A program made the translations under genes and the position numbers. Shown here in pieces: positions 15,192 through 22,718 of a DNA stretch of 30,107 bases. The notes below the pieces were generated by a model, which was not told where the DNA came from, ran no database searches, and saw nothing but the letters and a program-made list of their open reading frames with translations. The stretch is from a virus. Positions within the stretch are counted from its first letter, which is position 1; every line of letters begins with the position of its first letter. The stretch lies in IMG/VR virus record IMGVR_UViG_3300009185_000072, positions 1 to 30,107 of that record; one strand, written 5' to 3'.

Positions 15192-17834
15192 CTAAGCAAG
15201 GAACGCAGTCCTCGGAATGCGGACGGCCCGATGGGTCGAAGCCCCAAATCGGATGCTAGATAGGTGCACCGCGCCCGGTACTCTTGCAAACTGATCCTTC
15301 CACTTGTCGGCCCATGAAGTGTTCTCGAAGAGGGTACGGAGAGCGGGGTGATGGTTCGAGATGGAGACGGTATCGTCTTCGAGTTTCAGCCCTGAGCGCA
15401 TCAGGTTGCTACGGATGTTATCCGCGTCATCCACGGTGACCTCGGTCGAGTAGTAAGCCTGCACCAGTTCGCCAATGGATCGGGTATAGGTTCGGTCGTC
15501 CTGCTCAAATCGGATGGACTTATCGAGCATCCAAGCAAGCGCGCGGACTTCATCCTGGTCGGCTTCATCGGGAAGGAAGCCGGTCCAGTTCTGCTTCTCA
15601 ACCCAAGCGGTGGCGTCCTCAAGGGAAAGGACACGGGTCGAGGTAAGGGAGAAGGCCCCGGAGAGCAGCGCGCCTAATTGGTCACCGATACGCTGGTCCC
15701 CTAGCTTGATGGCAACGGCCTTGGCAAAGGTTCGGGCGTTCTCGGTGATGCTCATGGCGTTGGCTAAAGAGCGTGAGCGGATACCCTCAGCGAAGCCAGG
15801 GCGGGCGATGGTATCGGCCCAGAGGACCTTCAGTTGCTCGAAGCGAGCCTGACCGCCGTCGGTGTTATCCTTCCGCAGTTCAAGGGAGGTGATACGGCTA
15901 GTATCGGCGCGCTGGTTAGCGGCCACGCCGATAGAGGCGAAGGCGAAGCAGGACCTGATCTGATACTCCATGGCCTTGCCTGACGCGGAACCCTTACCGA
16001 TACCGGCTCCAGTCTCAGCTGAGGCGGCGCGGGCCAGTTCAAGGATAGACTGCATCCGGGCTTGTCCGCGCTTGTCCTCGGACTCGGCCTCATCGAAAAC
16101 GACAGGGAGGGCGTCTGAGCGTAGGCGTTGACGTATGTAAGCCTCGGTGGTCGCTGACTGCACCGAAAGGGCAAGGCGGCCCACCAGCGGGTCTAGGATG
16201 TTATTCAGGAGCCACGTCTTACCAGACCCAGACGGACCGTTGACCCAGATATGGGGACGCCAGCCGAGCACGCCGCAGATCGGGGCGATGACGCACCAGC
16301 CAGCAAAGAACTTGGAGTAGATGGGTTCCTTCCAATTCATCATGTCGGTGAGGGCCATCAGCCGCGCGGCCTCGACGTTGGAGATGGGTTCAGCCTGGTC
16401 GGCCTCAAGGCGCTGGCCTTGGGTGTAAATCCACTTCGACTTAAAGGATGGGATGGATACCTCGGTGCTGCCGACTAGGAGACGGTCGCCCGCGTGGAAG
16501 ATGACCTGGGCTTCGTCTACCCAGCAGCCACGGCCACGGACTTTACGCGGGGCGAAGATGCCTTCACGGTGTCCGGCTTGGATGAGAGCGTTAGCGGCGG
16601 CTTTCCAGTCGGCTCCTTCACGCCCGGGGAAGTGAGTCTCCCACCAGTTAGCACCAGCAAGGCGCAGGAAGGGCAAGTGCTTGTGGTCGTTGGCGGTCAG
16701 ACTGACGATCTGCTGGCTAGAGTCGGGGAGGTAGAAGTAGACGCCGTCGTCGTGACCGAGGACCCGGAACGGCCAAGGCTCCTCTTGGATAGGGTCTGGC
16801 TCATGCAGGGGCTGGGCGTCTAGGTTAGCGTAGTCGATAGCCTCAAGCACTTCGGGGGGAGGGGGTGACTCGGCCGGCAATGGCTGGGCGACAGCCTCTC
16901 CACGGATGTGAGCGCGGACCATGTCGGTGGTCCAGCCTTCGGCCTCAGCGTTGGCAAGGTCCCAGCCCTCGGCCACGTTAGCGGGCGGGGTGACGATGCG
17001 GACGTCTGGCAGTTGCTTGCGGATTAGCTCGATGCACTTGCGACCCGGCTCATCGGCATCAGGCCAGAAGAGGACGCGACGACCAGCAAGGGATGACCAG
17101 TCGGCTAGGCTGACGGCCTTGGAGCCACCTGACCAGGTTGTGACGGTGAGGTTAGGCAGCAGACGGCTGGCGGCATCAGCGGTCTTCTCGCCTTCAACAA
17201 TCAGGACCCACTTGTTAGCGTCGGCGTGAACCACCTTTGGCAGATTGAACAGCGGGCGGGGCTTGGCGAATGACTTCCAGCGCCATGCCTGCTTGCCTGA
17301 TACGTGCTCGCACCAGGTGATGGGCAGGACTTCCTTGGAGCCATCGGCTAGGTCGAAGCGACAGATCAGGCCAACGCGGTTGCCGTCAGCGGTGAGGTAG
17401 GGCCAAGTGGCGACAGGCTGGCCGTGCTTGTAGTGGTTCAGGTCAGGCTCATGGCAACCCTCTGGAGCGTAGGGAAGAGGTTCCCACTCGGACGCAGCTG
17501 ATGGCTTGGACTCGTACTCGGCGCGGGGGGCGGTCGATGCGGTGACCCCAAGGGACAGACGCTCGGCCAGTTCGCGGGCGGCTTCGCCTTGCTTGCAACC
17601 CTTGATGGCGGCGAGCAGGGAGATAGGGTCGGAGCCTTTGTCGTCACCGGCGAAGTCGCACCACTTACCAGTCGTCAGGTTGATGGAGAGGCTGGAGCCA
17701 GGTTCACCTCGGACTGAGCCGACCTTAAACTCGTGGCCGTCTTTCTTGCCAGCGGGGAACCACTCGCAGCAGAGGGATTCAAGGGAGCCAAGCGCGGCGG
17801 CATTGACGGTAGCGAAGTCGAGACGAGGAGCCAT
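15192..17834 (-). CDS. Primase-helicase: TOPRIM domain plus P-loop ATPase (880 aa)
   Basis: The N-terminal part has CHC2-like but cysteine-poor features. A TOPRIM domain includes VLIVEGEKTAD (210-220) and WPDADEPG (257-264), the acidic residues that bind metal in primases. The C-terminal helicase has Walker A GPSGSGKT (533-540) and Walker B VVFDEAE (578-584), resembling DUF927-type or archaeal/phage replicative ATPases. It probably primes and unwinds DNA at phage replication. The start at 17834 is chosen because TCCCGCA (17839-17845) and AACCCTACC (17860-17868) precede it. No phage DNA polymerase was found, so the host enzyme is presumably recruited. Confidence 0.88.
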   Translation of the reverse strand: MAPRLDFATVNAAALGSLESLCCEWFPAGKKDGHEFKVGSVRGEPGSSLSINLTTGKWCDFAGDDKGSDPISLLAAIKGCKQGEAARELAERLSLGVTASTAPRAEYESKPSAASEWEPLPYAPEGCHEPDLNHYKHGQPVATWPYLTADGNRVGLICRFDLADGSKEVLPITWCEHVSGKQAWRWKSFAKPRPLFNLPKVVHADANKWVLIVEGEKTADAASRLLPNLTVTTWSGGSKAVSLADWSSLAGRRVLFWPDADEPGRKCIELIRKQLPDVRIVTPPANVAEGWDLANAEAEGWTTDMVRAHIRGEAVAQPLPAESPPPPEVLEAIDYANLDAQPLHEPDPIQEEPWPFRVLGHDDGVYFYLPDSSQQIVSLTANDHKHLPFLRLAGANWWETHFPGREGADWKAAANALIQAGHREGIFAPRKVRGRGCWVDEAQVIFHAGDRLLVGSTEVSIPSFKSKWIYTQGQRLEADQAEPISNVEAARLMALTDMMNWKEPIYSKFFAGWCVIAPICGVLGWRPHIWVNGPSGSGKTWLLNNILDPLVGRLALSVQSATTEAYIRQRLRSDALPVVFDEAESEDKRGQARMQSILELARAASAETGAGIGKGSASGKAMEYQIRSCFAFASIGVAANQRADTSRITSLELRKDNTDGGQARFEQLKVLWADTIARPGFAEGIRSRSLANAMSITENARTFAKAVAIKLGDQRIGDQLGALLSGAFSLTSTRVLSLEDATAWVEKQNWTGFLPDEADQDEVRALAWMLDKSIRFEQDDRTYTRSIGELVQAYYSTEVTVDDADNIRSNLMRSGLKLEDDTVSISNHHPALRTLFENTSWADKWKDQFARVPGAVHLSSIRFGASTHRAVRIPRTAFLA

Positions 17835-17872
17835 AGGGTGCGGGATGGCCCAAGGTGTCGGTAGGGTTGCGG

Positions 17873-18217
17873 TCAGGCAACCAGAAAAGCGACGTCCTCG
17901 ACTGAGCGCGCGACGATGGCGATGCCCCCGGCCCTTTGGACAGCCGCCCGCCACGTCTCCTGCTCAGGGGTTAGCCTGCCCTTGGGGGCCTTAACCTCGA
18001 CCGATAGGAACCGGGCAAACCTCTGGCCTACCATGTCAGGGGTGATCGTAAGCGTCTGCCAGCCGATCAGGTCAGCCGAGCCAGTGGTCAGGCCGTAGCG
18101 GATGACGCGGCCAGAGCGGGGGTCCTTGTATGCGCCGGAGTTATTGCGGAACATCCGCACGGCTGGACACTTGCCCAGGGACAGTCGGATGTCCTGCTGG
18201 ATGGCGGCTTCGCTCAT
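17873..18217 (-). CDS. VRR-NUC domain nuclease (114 aa)
   Basis: Matches the small PD-(D/E)XK VRR-NUC family: RNNSGAY (24-30), GSADLIG with Asp49, SVEVKAPKGRLTPEQ with Glu74 and Lys76, and Gln86 with Trp89. In phages such stand-alone proteins are thought to cut branched DNA or assist recombination. The start at 18217 overlaps the upstream stop as ATGA. It belongs to a tight run helicase, methyltransferase-like, nuclease, primase. The family call is firm; the substrate is not known here. Confidence 0.9.
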   Translation of the reverse strand: MSEAAIQQDIRLSLGKCPAVRMFRNNSGAYKDPRSGRVIRYGLTTGSADLIGWQTLTITPDMVGQRFARFLSVEVKAPKGRLTPEQETWRAAVQRAGGIAIVARSVEDVAFLVA

Positions 18218-18834
18218 AGGACAGCCCCCCACTGTTCAGCCATAGCTTCGGCGACACCTAAAAATGTCTTACTGCTCTCCTTAGCGTTCTTGCTGATGCC
18301 AATAGAGTAAGACTGACCACGCTTCTTGCCACCTGTGTTAGAAGGCAGGTAAGGTTTATAATTCTTAACAATGTTTGTGGCTGTCAGTGGCGGTAGGTTC
18401 TTTAGCCATAGCAAAGTCCGTTTACTGTATGGATGGCCGAATTGCCAAGGCTGGATTGCCTGACTAGATTTAGGTAAATCATAAACCTTTAATGGTGTCG
18501 GGTTTTCTACGGCAATGTGTTTGCAGTCAGCGTTTAGCATGGCCTCAAAGAAACTCTTAGCTGCCATGCCTTGAGCAAGCCTTGCCTGATTAATCTGGCC
18601 GCCTGCGTGTAGCCATCGAGCACCGGCCTTGCTAAGATATGTGTAAGGTGGGTGAGCTATAATCAAATCCCAGCCCTTATCTATGTGCTGTAGCACATCG
18701 CCCTTTAGATGCCATTCCGGATGTCCTCCAGAACAGTCCTGTATGTCGCAGCTGTAGGCATCAAATCCTTTAGACCTGAAAGCCTTACAGACAGTCTGGC
18801 TTTCTTCACAGGCAATTAATACGCGCTTGTTCAT
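18214..18834 (-). CDS. DNA methyltransferase-like protein with altered PPC motif (206 aa)
   Basis: Resembles a phage family often labelled DNA cytosine methyltransferase: an opening ACEESQTVCKAF, IIAHPPYTYLSKAGARW (58-74), AVENPTPLK (108-116) and a C-terminal WQFGHPYSKRTLLWLKNLPP. In the cytosine-C5 family motif IV carries the catalytic Cys as PPC; here the codon is TAC, giving HPPY. The protein may be inactive, may methylate an amino group like N4/N6 enzymes that use a PP(Y/F) motif, or may bind DNA for another purpose. AT-rich codon use differs somewhat from its neighbours, hinting at recent acquisition. Both ends overlap neighbours by four bases. Confidence 0.75.
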   Translation of the reverse strand: MNKRVLIACEESQTVCKAFRSKGFDAYSCDIQDCSGGHPEWHLKGDVLQHIDKGWDLIIAHPPYTYLSKAGARWLHAGGQINQARLAQGMAAKSFFEAMLNADCKHIAVENPTPLKVYDLPKSSQAIQPWQFGHPYSKRTLLWLKNLPPLTATNIVKNYKPYLPSNTGGKKRGQSYSIGISKNAKESSKTFLGVAEAMAEQWGAVL

Positions 18835-20207
18835 CGTTTAGAGTTTCGTGCCTTGAACACGTTGTGCGCCCAGCCGTAAGGGTTCTTCATGCCTCTGGCT
18901 TTGCCGACGCGGATCAGGTCCTCAAGAGTCTGAGCCGTGCCCTGCTCCCGCTTGCGGCTTCGGACGGCCTCACGTGCCTTCAGTTCCTCTAGCTCGCCAT
19001 CTACCACGTCAGGGATGCGGTCCTTGATTTCGTAGACGTGCAAGCACTGCGGACAGGCTGGGCTTGGAGTATGAACTGCGAAGCACTCCGGGCATTGGCG
19101 GGTGTCGGCCACATCGTCCTGCGGGCCACGCTTGCTCCGCTTGCGGATGCCGTCGAGGGACCAGTCTCGGACCTCTTCGGCTAGGCCGTGCCGCCTGCAG
19201 TTGCCTACATGGTCTAGGATGACGGCGCGTGGCTTGCCCGGTGACGGACGGAGGACTCTGCCCACTTGCTGGAGGTGCAGAGATAGAGATGCCGTCGGCC
19301 TAAGCAGGATGGCTGTCGATACGCACGGCAGGTCAAACCCCTCTGAGACGATGTCCACGCTGACCAGCCCTTGCAGTGCACCTGTGGACAGGTCGAGGAC
19401 TCGGCGCGCGCGCTCTTCTTTGGCGAGCGTACCGTCGATGACCTTGAACCGATAGCCTGAAGCGTTGAACGCCTGGGCCACGTGCTCGGCGTGCTTTATT
19501 CCTGTGCAGAACACGATGCACGGCTGTCCTTCGGCGTACTTGCGGTAATGAATGACGGCGTCGCCGGTGATGGTCGGGCGGTCCATACGCTCGGCTACTT
19601 CGGCACGGTTATAATCTCCTGCCACCATGTGCACACCTGTAAGGTCCACGGTCTTAGGGGCGTAATACACTGGTTTACATAAGTACCCCTCATCTATGAG
19701 TTTTGTAACCTCTGGCCCACGGATCAGGTCGTCGAACACTTGGCCGAGGCCCTTGCCGTCTAGGCGCTGCGGAGTAGCGGTGACGCCGAGGACGCGCGCT
19801 TCAGGGTACTGGGCGAGCACTGATGCCCAAGCACCGGCAGTGGCGTGGTGTGCTTCGTCGATAACGATGAGGTCAGGAGCCATGACGCGGTCGAACCTGC
19901 GGACGAGCGTCTGCACGCTGGCGATCTGCGTGAGATGAGAGCGGTCGGGCGTAAGGCCAGAAGCGATAAGGCCGTGAGGCACGTCCATCTGCGAGAGTGA
20001 GCGGTGGCACTGCTCCAGGAGTTCGGCGCGGTGGACGAGCACAAGGGTGCGGTTGCCCTTGGCCGCAGCTGAGGCGGTGATATAGGAGAAGATGACGGTT
20101 TTCCCGGAGCCTGTAGGGGCGACCAGCAGGGGACGGCGACGGCCAGCCCTGAAGGAGTCTCGCACCGCATCGACGGCGGTTTGCTGGTAGGGACGGAGGT
20201 CGAACAC
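18831..20207 (-). CDS. SF2 DEAH-type DNA helicase (458 aa)
   Basis: Clear superfamily 2 motifs: Walker A APTGSGKT (30-37), VIDEAHH (115-121), GVTATPQR (141-148), and motif VI QQVGRVLRP (313-321). A Cys4 zinc ribbon follows (C372, C375, C385, C388). This RadD-like arrangement of helicase plus zinc ribbon is common in phages and acts in replication-fork or recombination processing. Start is GTG at 20207, supported by TCCCGCA directly upstream (20209-20215). It opens the minus-strand replication block and overlaps the methyltransferase-like gene by four bases. Confidence 0.92.
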   Translation of the reverse strand: MFDLRPYQQTAVDAVRDSFRAGRRRPLLVAPTGSGKTVIFSYITASAAAKGNRTLVLVHRAELLEQCHRSLSQMDVPHGLIASGLTPDRSHLTQIASVQTLVRRFDRVMAPDLIVIDEAHHATAGAWASVLAQYPEARVLGVTATPQRLDGKGLGQVFDDLIRGPEVTKLIDEGYLCKPVYYAPKTVDLTGVHMVAGDYNRAEVAERMDRPTITGDAVIHYRKYAEGQPCIVFCTGIKHAEHVAQAFNASGYRFKVIDGTLAKEERARRVLDLSTGALQGLVSVDIVSEGFDLPCVSTAILLRPTASLSLHLQQVGRVLRPSPGKPRAVILDHVGNCRRHGLAEEVRDWSLDGIRKRSKRGPQDDVADTRQCPECFAVHTPSPACPQCLHVYEIKDRIPDVVDGELEELKAREAVRSRKREQGTAQTLEDLIRVGKARGMKNPYGWAHNVFKARNSKR

Positions 20208-20252
20208 GTGCGGGAAGGGGGCAGAGTAGGGGTCTGGAGGGGTCGGGGCAAG

Positions 20253-20281
20253 TTGTATAACTGAGGGGGTAGATTTATAAC
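20253..20281 (+). promoter_or_regulatory. Candidate sigma70-type promoter for the plus-strand operon
   Basis: TTGTAT (20253-20258) and TATAAC (20276-20281) are separated by 17 bases, close to the sigma70 consensus. They lie in the divergent gap between the minus-strand helicase and the plus-strand operon, about 55 bases before the first start. The same gap must also hold the helicase promoter, which I could not place with confidence. Confidence 0.55.
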
Positions 20282-20336
20282 GGTTAGTGCTTTACGGCAG
20301 ATGTAAGGGTGCTAGGTTGATGGCCTCCCGCACAAC

Positions 20337-20546
20337 ATGACTACTAAAAACCTGATCAAGATTGCCAATGCCTTTGCCGCTGCCTTTGCCGCGTGCAACG
20401 CCGCTAAGACTCGCGAAGAGTTTAAAGCCGCCGAGCCTACGCTCGACGCCGCGCTGATTGATTACCGCAAGGCCCATGGCCTGTGCGACGGCCTCGGCCT
20501 GCTGGACTGCATCAATCATTTTAACCGCACTTACGCTAACGCCTAA
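20337..20546 (+). CDS. Small hypothetical protein (69 aa)
   Basis: First gene of the plus-strand operon. Ala-rich helical N-terminus (IKIANAFAAAFAACNAAKTR) and a C-terminal GLLDCINHFNRTY segment that resembles the end of the next protein. The start follows TCCCGCACAAC (20326-20336), the shared leader. No function can be assigned. Confidence 0.7.
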   Translation: MTTKNLIKIANAFAAAFAACNAAKTREEFKAAEPTLDAALIDYRKAHGLCDGLGLLDCINHFNRTYANA

Positions 20547-20561
20547 TCTCCCGCACATGAA
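20544..20561 (+). repeat. 18-base direct repeat spanning a stop, leader and start (copy 1)
   Basis: TAATCTCCCGCACATGAA, identical to 20656-20673. It contains the stop of the gene before, the TCCCGCA leader and the start of the gene after. An exact junction repeat suggests duplication of a gene cassette or strong selection on the leader. Confidence 0.95.
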
Positions 20562-20658
20562 ACTCCTCATCGCCCTCCTCGCTGGCCTTGCGCTGGCCCT
20601 CTACATCCTGCTGCTGTCCGATGGCCCTAGCCTGCTGGACATCATTAACCGTTTTTAA
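20557..20658 (+). CDS. Very small membrane protein (33 aa)
   Basis: A single hydrophobic helix (LLIALLAGLALALYILLL, about residues 3-20) followed by SDGPSLLDIINRF. It is flanked on both sides by the same 18-base junction repeat, which includes the leader and start codon. The C-terminal LLDIINRF matches LLDCINHFN of the preceding protein. Short one-pass phage proteins can be inhibitors, lysis regulators or membrane anchors; the role is unknown. Confidence 0.65.
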   Translation: MKLLIALLAGLALALYILLLSDGPSLLDIINRF

Positions 20659-20673
20659 TCTCCCGCACATGAA
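20656..20673 (+). repeat. 18-base direct repeat spanning a stop, leader and start (copy 2)
   Basis: Second exact copy of TAATCTCCCGCACATGAA, again joining a stop codon to the next start codon. The distance between copies is 112 bases, enclosing the 33-residue gene. Confidence 0.95.
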
Positions 20674-20977
20674 CCACCGACCCAAAGCAATCACCGACCC
20701 TGTCCGTCTCGAAGCGGCCAAGGAACTCATCCTCAAACACCGGGCGAAGTCCGGCAAGCAGAGCCAATACGAACTATACGGCTTCCTCTTCGGCCTACGC
20801 GTCCAGATTGACCGCGTGGACCACGCTCCGACCTCTGGCGAGTTCGCCCCGCTGATCGGCAAGAAGCGCATCGCTTCGCTGTTCACGGCCTACGACCTGA
20901 TCGTCGAGTTCCGTGGCGTCTGGAAGACCGATGCCGAGGCTAAGGTCGTCGCATGGGAGGCCGCCAGCAATGCCTGA
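20669..20977 (+). CDS. Hypothetical protein (102 aa)
   Basis: Charged, helix-rich cytoplasmic-type protein starting MNHRPKAITDPVRLEAAKEL. The start at 20669 is set by the TCCCGCA leader at 20661-20667; an upstream extension in the same frame would overlap the 33-residue gene. A C-terminal LFTAYDLIVEFRGVW segment is hydrophobic but too short for a sure membrane span. No family recognised. Confidence 0.7.
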   Translation: MNHRPKAITDPVRLEAAKELILKHRAKSGKQSQYELYGFLFGLRVQIDRVDHAPTSGEFAPLIGKKRIASLFTAYDLIVEFRGVWKTDAEAKVVAWEAASNA

Positions 20978-20999
20978 CCCACTCTCTCACCATCCCGCC

Positions 21000-21335
21000 A
21001 TGCTCATCATCAAACCAAACTCCATGCCGCCACTCTGGTGGCTCTTCCCCTGGTCATACGCCCGGCAGTTGTACCGCAACGGTCAGGCGCTCAAGGCTCT
21101 CTGCGACAGGCAGGACGACCTGCTAAAGGTGAAGACCGGCAATCGTCAGCGCTGGTCCATCTGGATCAGTGGCCTCCCCGGCCCTGACCGCAAGTATATG
21201 TTTAAGGATAACGACGTTAATGGCAACACTGTCGGAGACTACCTTCACTGTGTTGGAAGTTCTTGGACCATTATGAAAGACCCAGAGGACGCCATCATCT
21301 TCTGCGACCGACTCAACAAGGGGGCAATCAAATGA
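21000..21335 (+). CDS. Hypothetical protein (111 aa)
   Basis: Begins MLIIKPNSMPPLWWLFPWSY, an aromatic and hydrophobic N-terminus that could touch the membrane, followed by a basic and then acidic soluble part (YMFKDNDVNGNTVGDYLHCV). The start at 21000 is chosen because TCCCGCC stands just before it; an in-frame ATG at 20970 would overlap the previous gene. The stop overlaps the next start as ATGA. Confidence 0.65.
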   Translation: MLIIKPNSMPPLWWLFPWSYARQLYRNGQALKALCDRQDDLLKVKTGNRQRWSIWISGLPGPDRKYMFKDNDVNGNTVGDYLHCVGSSWTIMKDPEDAIIFCDRLNKGAIK

Positions 21336-21538
21336 ACCTGACCCACCACCAGCTAGCGACCCGGCATATGGCGACCGAGGTCGAGCACATTAACCGCCTG
21401 ATCTACACGAAGGACTTGTCGGTGTCTAAGGCAAAAGAGATGCTGGCCGAAGCCGCTCACGCCGCCAAGCAGCACTGCAATGGCTGCACCATCAAGTTCG
21501 GTATCAACGCCGGGCGCGCCTGGTTCAACGTCCTATGA
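21332..21538 (+). CDS. Small hypothetical protein (68 aa)
   Basis: Helical N-terminal two thirds (ATEVEHINRLIYTKDLSVSK, EMLAEAAHAAKQHC) and a short C-terminal strand. The paired Cys in HCNGC could bind metal, but only one pair is present. Start and stop both overlap neighbours by four bases, so translation is probably coupled. Confidence 0.65.
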   Translation: MNLTHHQLATRHMATEVEHINRLIYTKDLSVSKAKEMLAEAAHAAKQHCNGCTIKFGINAGRAWFNVL

Positions 21539-21774
21539 GCGACATTAATCACAACCGAATGATTCCCCTGCACATCGCCGATCAGGCCGTGGCAAACTGT
21601 GAGGCCGAGATCACGACACTGAAGGCCGAGGTTCAGCGCCTCAAGCACCGCGCCGAAGGACTCCGAGAGGCTGGCGATGAGCTGTGGTTCTGCATCCGGC
21701 ACGGTAAGCGCCTGAGCCATGCCGAGGTCCAGGAAGCGGTCGAGGACTGGCAGGACATGAGGGCCAAGCAGTGA
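21535..21774 (+). CDS. Small coiled-coil protein (79 aa)
   Basis: Residues 15-48 form a heptad-like coil (NCEAEITTLKAEVQRLKHRA). The C-terminus is Trp-containing and acidic. ATGA and GTGA overlaps link it to both neighbours. The next gene has a similar coil plus ending, so the two may pair or derive from a duplication. Function unknown. Confidence 0.65.
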   Translation: MSDINHNRMIPLHIADQAVANCEAEITTLKAEVQRLKHRAEGLREAGDELWFCIRHGKRLSHAEVQEAVEDWQDMRAKQ

Positions 21775-22049
21775 GCGACGTACGACGCTACGACATCGAC
21801 GAGAATGGGGTCTGCACCCATCAGCTCGATGGGGCTTTTGTTTCCTACGAGGACTACGCCCGCCTACACTACGAACGTATCCACGACCTTAACCAGATCG
21901 GTGGACTGCAGGAGGAGAACGCCCGCCTCAAGGCACAGGTCGAGCGGCTGACCAAGGCAGGGGATGCGATGGCTGACCGCCTGATGTATCAAGGCTACCC
22001 CGCAACTGTCCCCGCATGGCTCGCCGCCAAGGAGGTCAAGCAGCCGTGA
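21771..22049 (+). CDS. Small coiled-coil protein (92 aa)
   Basis: GTG start at 21771 inside a GTGA overlap. Acidic N-terminus with SYEDYARLHYERIHDL, then a coil (LQEENARLKAQVERLTKAGD) and a short C-terminal segment. The phrase coil-then-AGD matches the preceding protein (LREAGDELW), suggesting distant relationship. Function unknown. Confidence 0.65.
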   Translation: MSDVRRYDIDENGVCTHQLDGAFVSYEDYARLHYERIHDLNQIGGLQEENARLKAQVERLTKAGDAMADRLMYQGYPATVPAWLAAKEVKQP

Positions 22050-22201
22050 CCCGCCCCCAGAAGCGACGCCCTGAGCGCCTGCGTCCTGGCCTTAAGCAGC
22101 AGACGCCGGTCGAAACTAAGGCCACCGCCCGCGAACTGGCCGAGCACCGCAAACGCTGGGAATACCTGTTCAGCCTCAACGTCTTTAAGTCTGCCCCATG
22201 A
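22046..22201 (+). CDS. Very small basic protein (51 aa)
   Basis: GTG start at 22046 in a GTGA overlap with the gene before and ATGA overlap with the gene after. The N-terminus is strongly basic (TRPQKRRPERLRPGLKQQ), the C-terminus aromatic (KRWEYLFSLNVFK). Nucleic-acid binding is possible from charge alone. Confidence 0.55.
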   Translation: MTRPQKRRPERLRPGLKQQTPVETKATARELAEHRKRWEYLFSLNVFKSAP

Positions 22202-22554
22202 CCAGTCCCTATAACTCCCACTCCTCGGCGATCAGTGCGATGAACAACCTGATTGATAAGCACGTCCCCATGCGGGAAGCCGCCCTGCAGGAGCATTACA
22301 TGAAGGCAGACGAGACGCGCGCGCTGCTCAAGGCGATGGGGTGCTGGCCGAAACCGACTGGCCGTCCCTCTGAGCTGAGAGGTAAGAAGCCCAAGAACGG
22401 TAAGACCGCCAGCGAGAAGGGGCGTGAGGCTTACGAATGGGCGCGCAAGAATAACGCCACCTATACCGAAGCCGCCGAACGGTTTCGCATCTCTGCTGAC
22501 TCCATACACTCCTACCGCCAATACCGCAAACTCCCTAAACTCAAAACCAAATGA
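22198..22554 (+). CDS. Probable helix-turn-helix protein (118 aa)
   Basis: Residues 78-110 (YEWARKNNATYTEAAERFRI then SADSIHSYRQYRK) read as a helix-turn-helix with a basic recognition helix. The middle is Lys/Gly/Pro rich (GRPSELRGKKPKNGK), like a flexible DNA-contacting linker. The N-terminus has a second helical segment around REAALQEHYMKADETRALLK. Likely a DNA-binding regulator. Overlaps both neighbours by four bases. Confidence 0.65.
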   Translation: MTSPYNSHSSAISAMNNLIDKHVPMREAALQEHYMKADETRALLKAMGCWPKPTGRPSELRGKKPKNGKTASEKGREAYEWARKNNATYTEAAERFRISADSIHSYRQYRKLPKLKTK

Positions 22555-22718
22555 ACCCCCCAGAATACTACGACGAACTGACCCGCCTCCGGCTACGACT
22601 AGCCGAGGTCGAACTCCAGCGCGACGCCTTCAAAGCCATGGCCTCCCACGTCCTGAAGGACCTTATCCGAGAGGTGCTGACCGAACAGGCTGGCGTAAGC
22701 AATCACCCCAATGGCTAA
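22551..22718 (+). CDS. Very small coiled-coil protein (55 aa)
   Basis: Start ATG overlaps the preceding stop as ATGA; the stop TAA at 22716-22718 overlaps the following gene by eight bases. Residues 5-45 are mostly helix (YYDELTRLRLRLAEVELQRD). The tight overlaps on both sides and the clear frame support a real gene. Function unknown. Confidence 0.6.
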   Translation: MNPPEYYDELTRLRLRLAEVELQRDAFKAMASHVLKDLIREVLTEQAGVSNHPNG

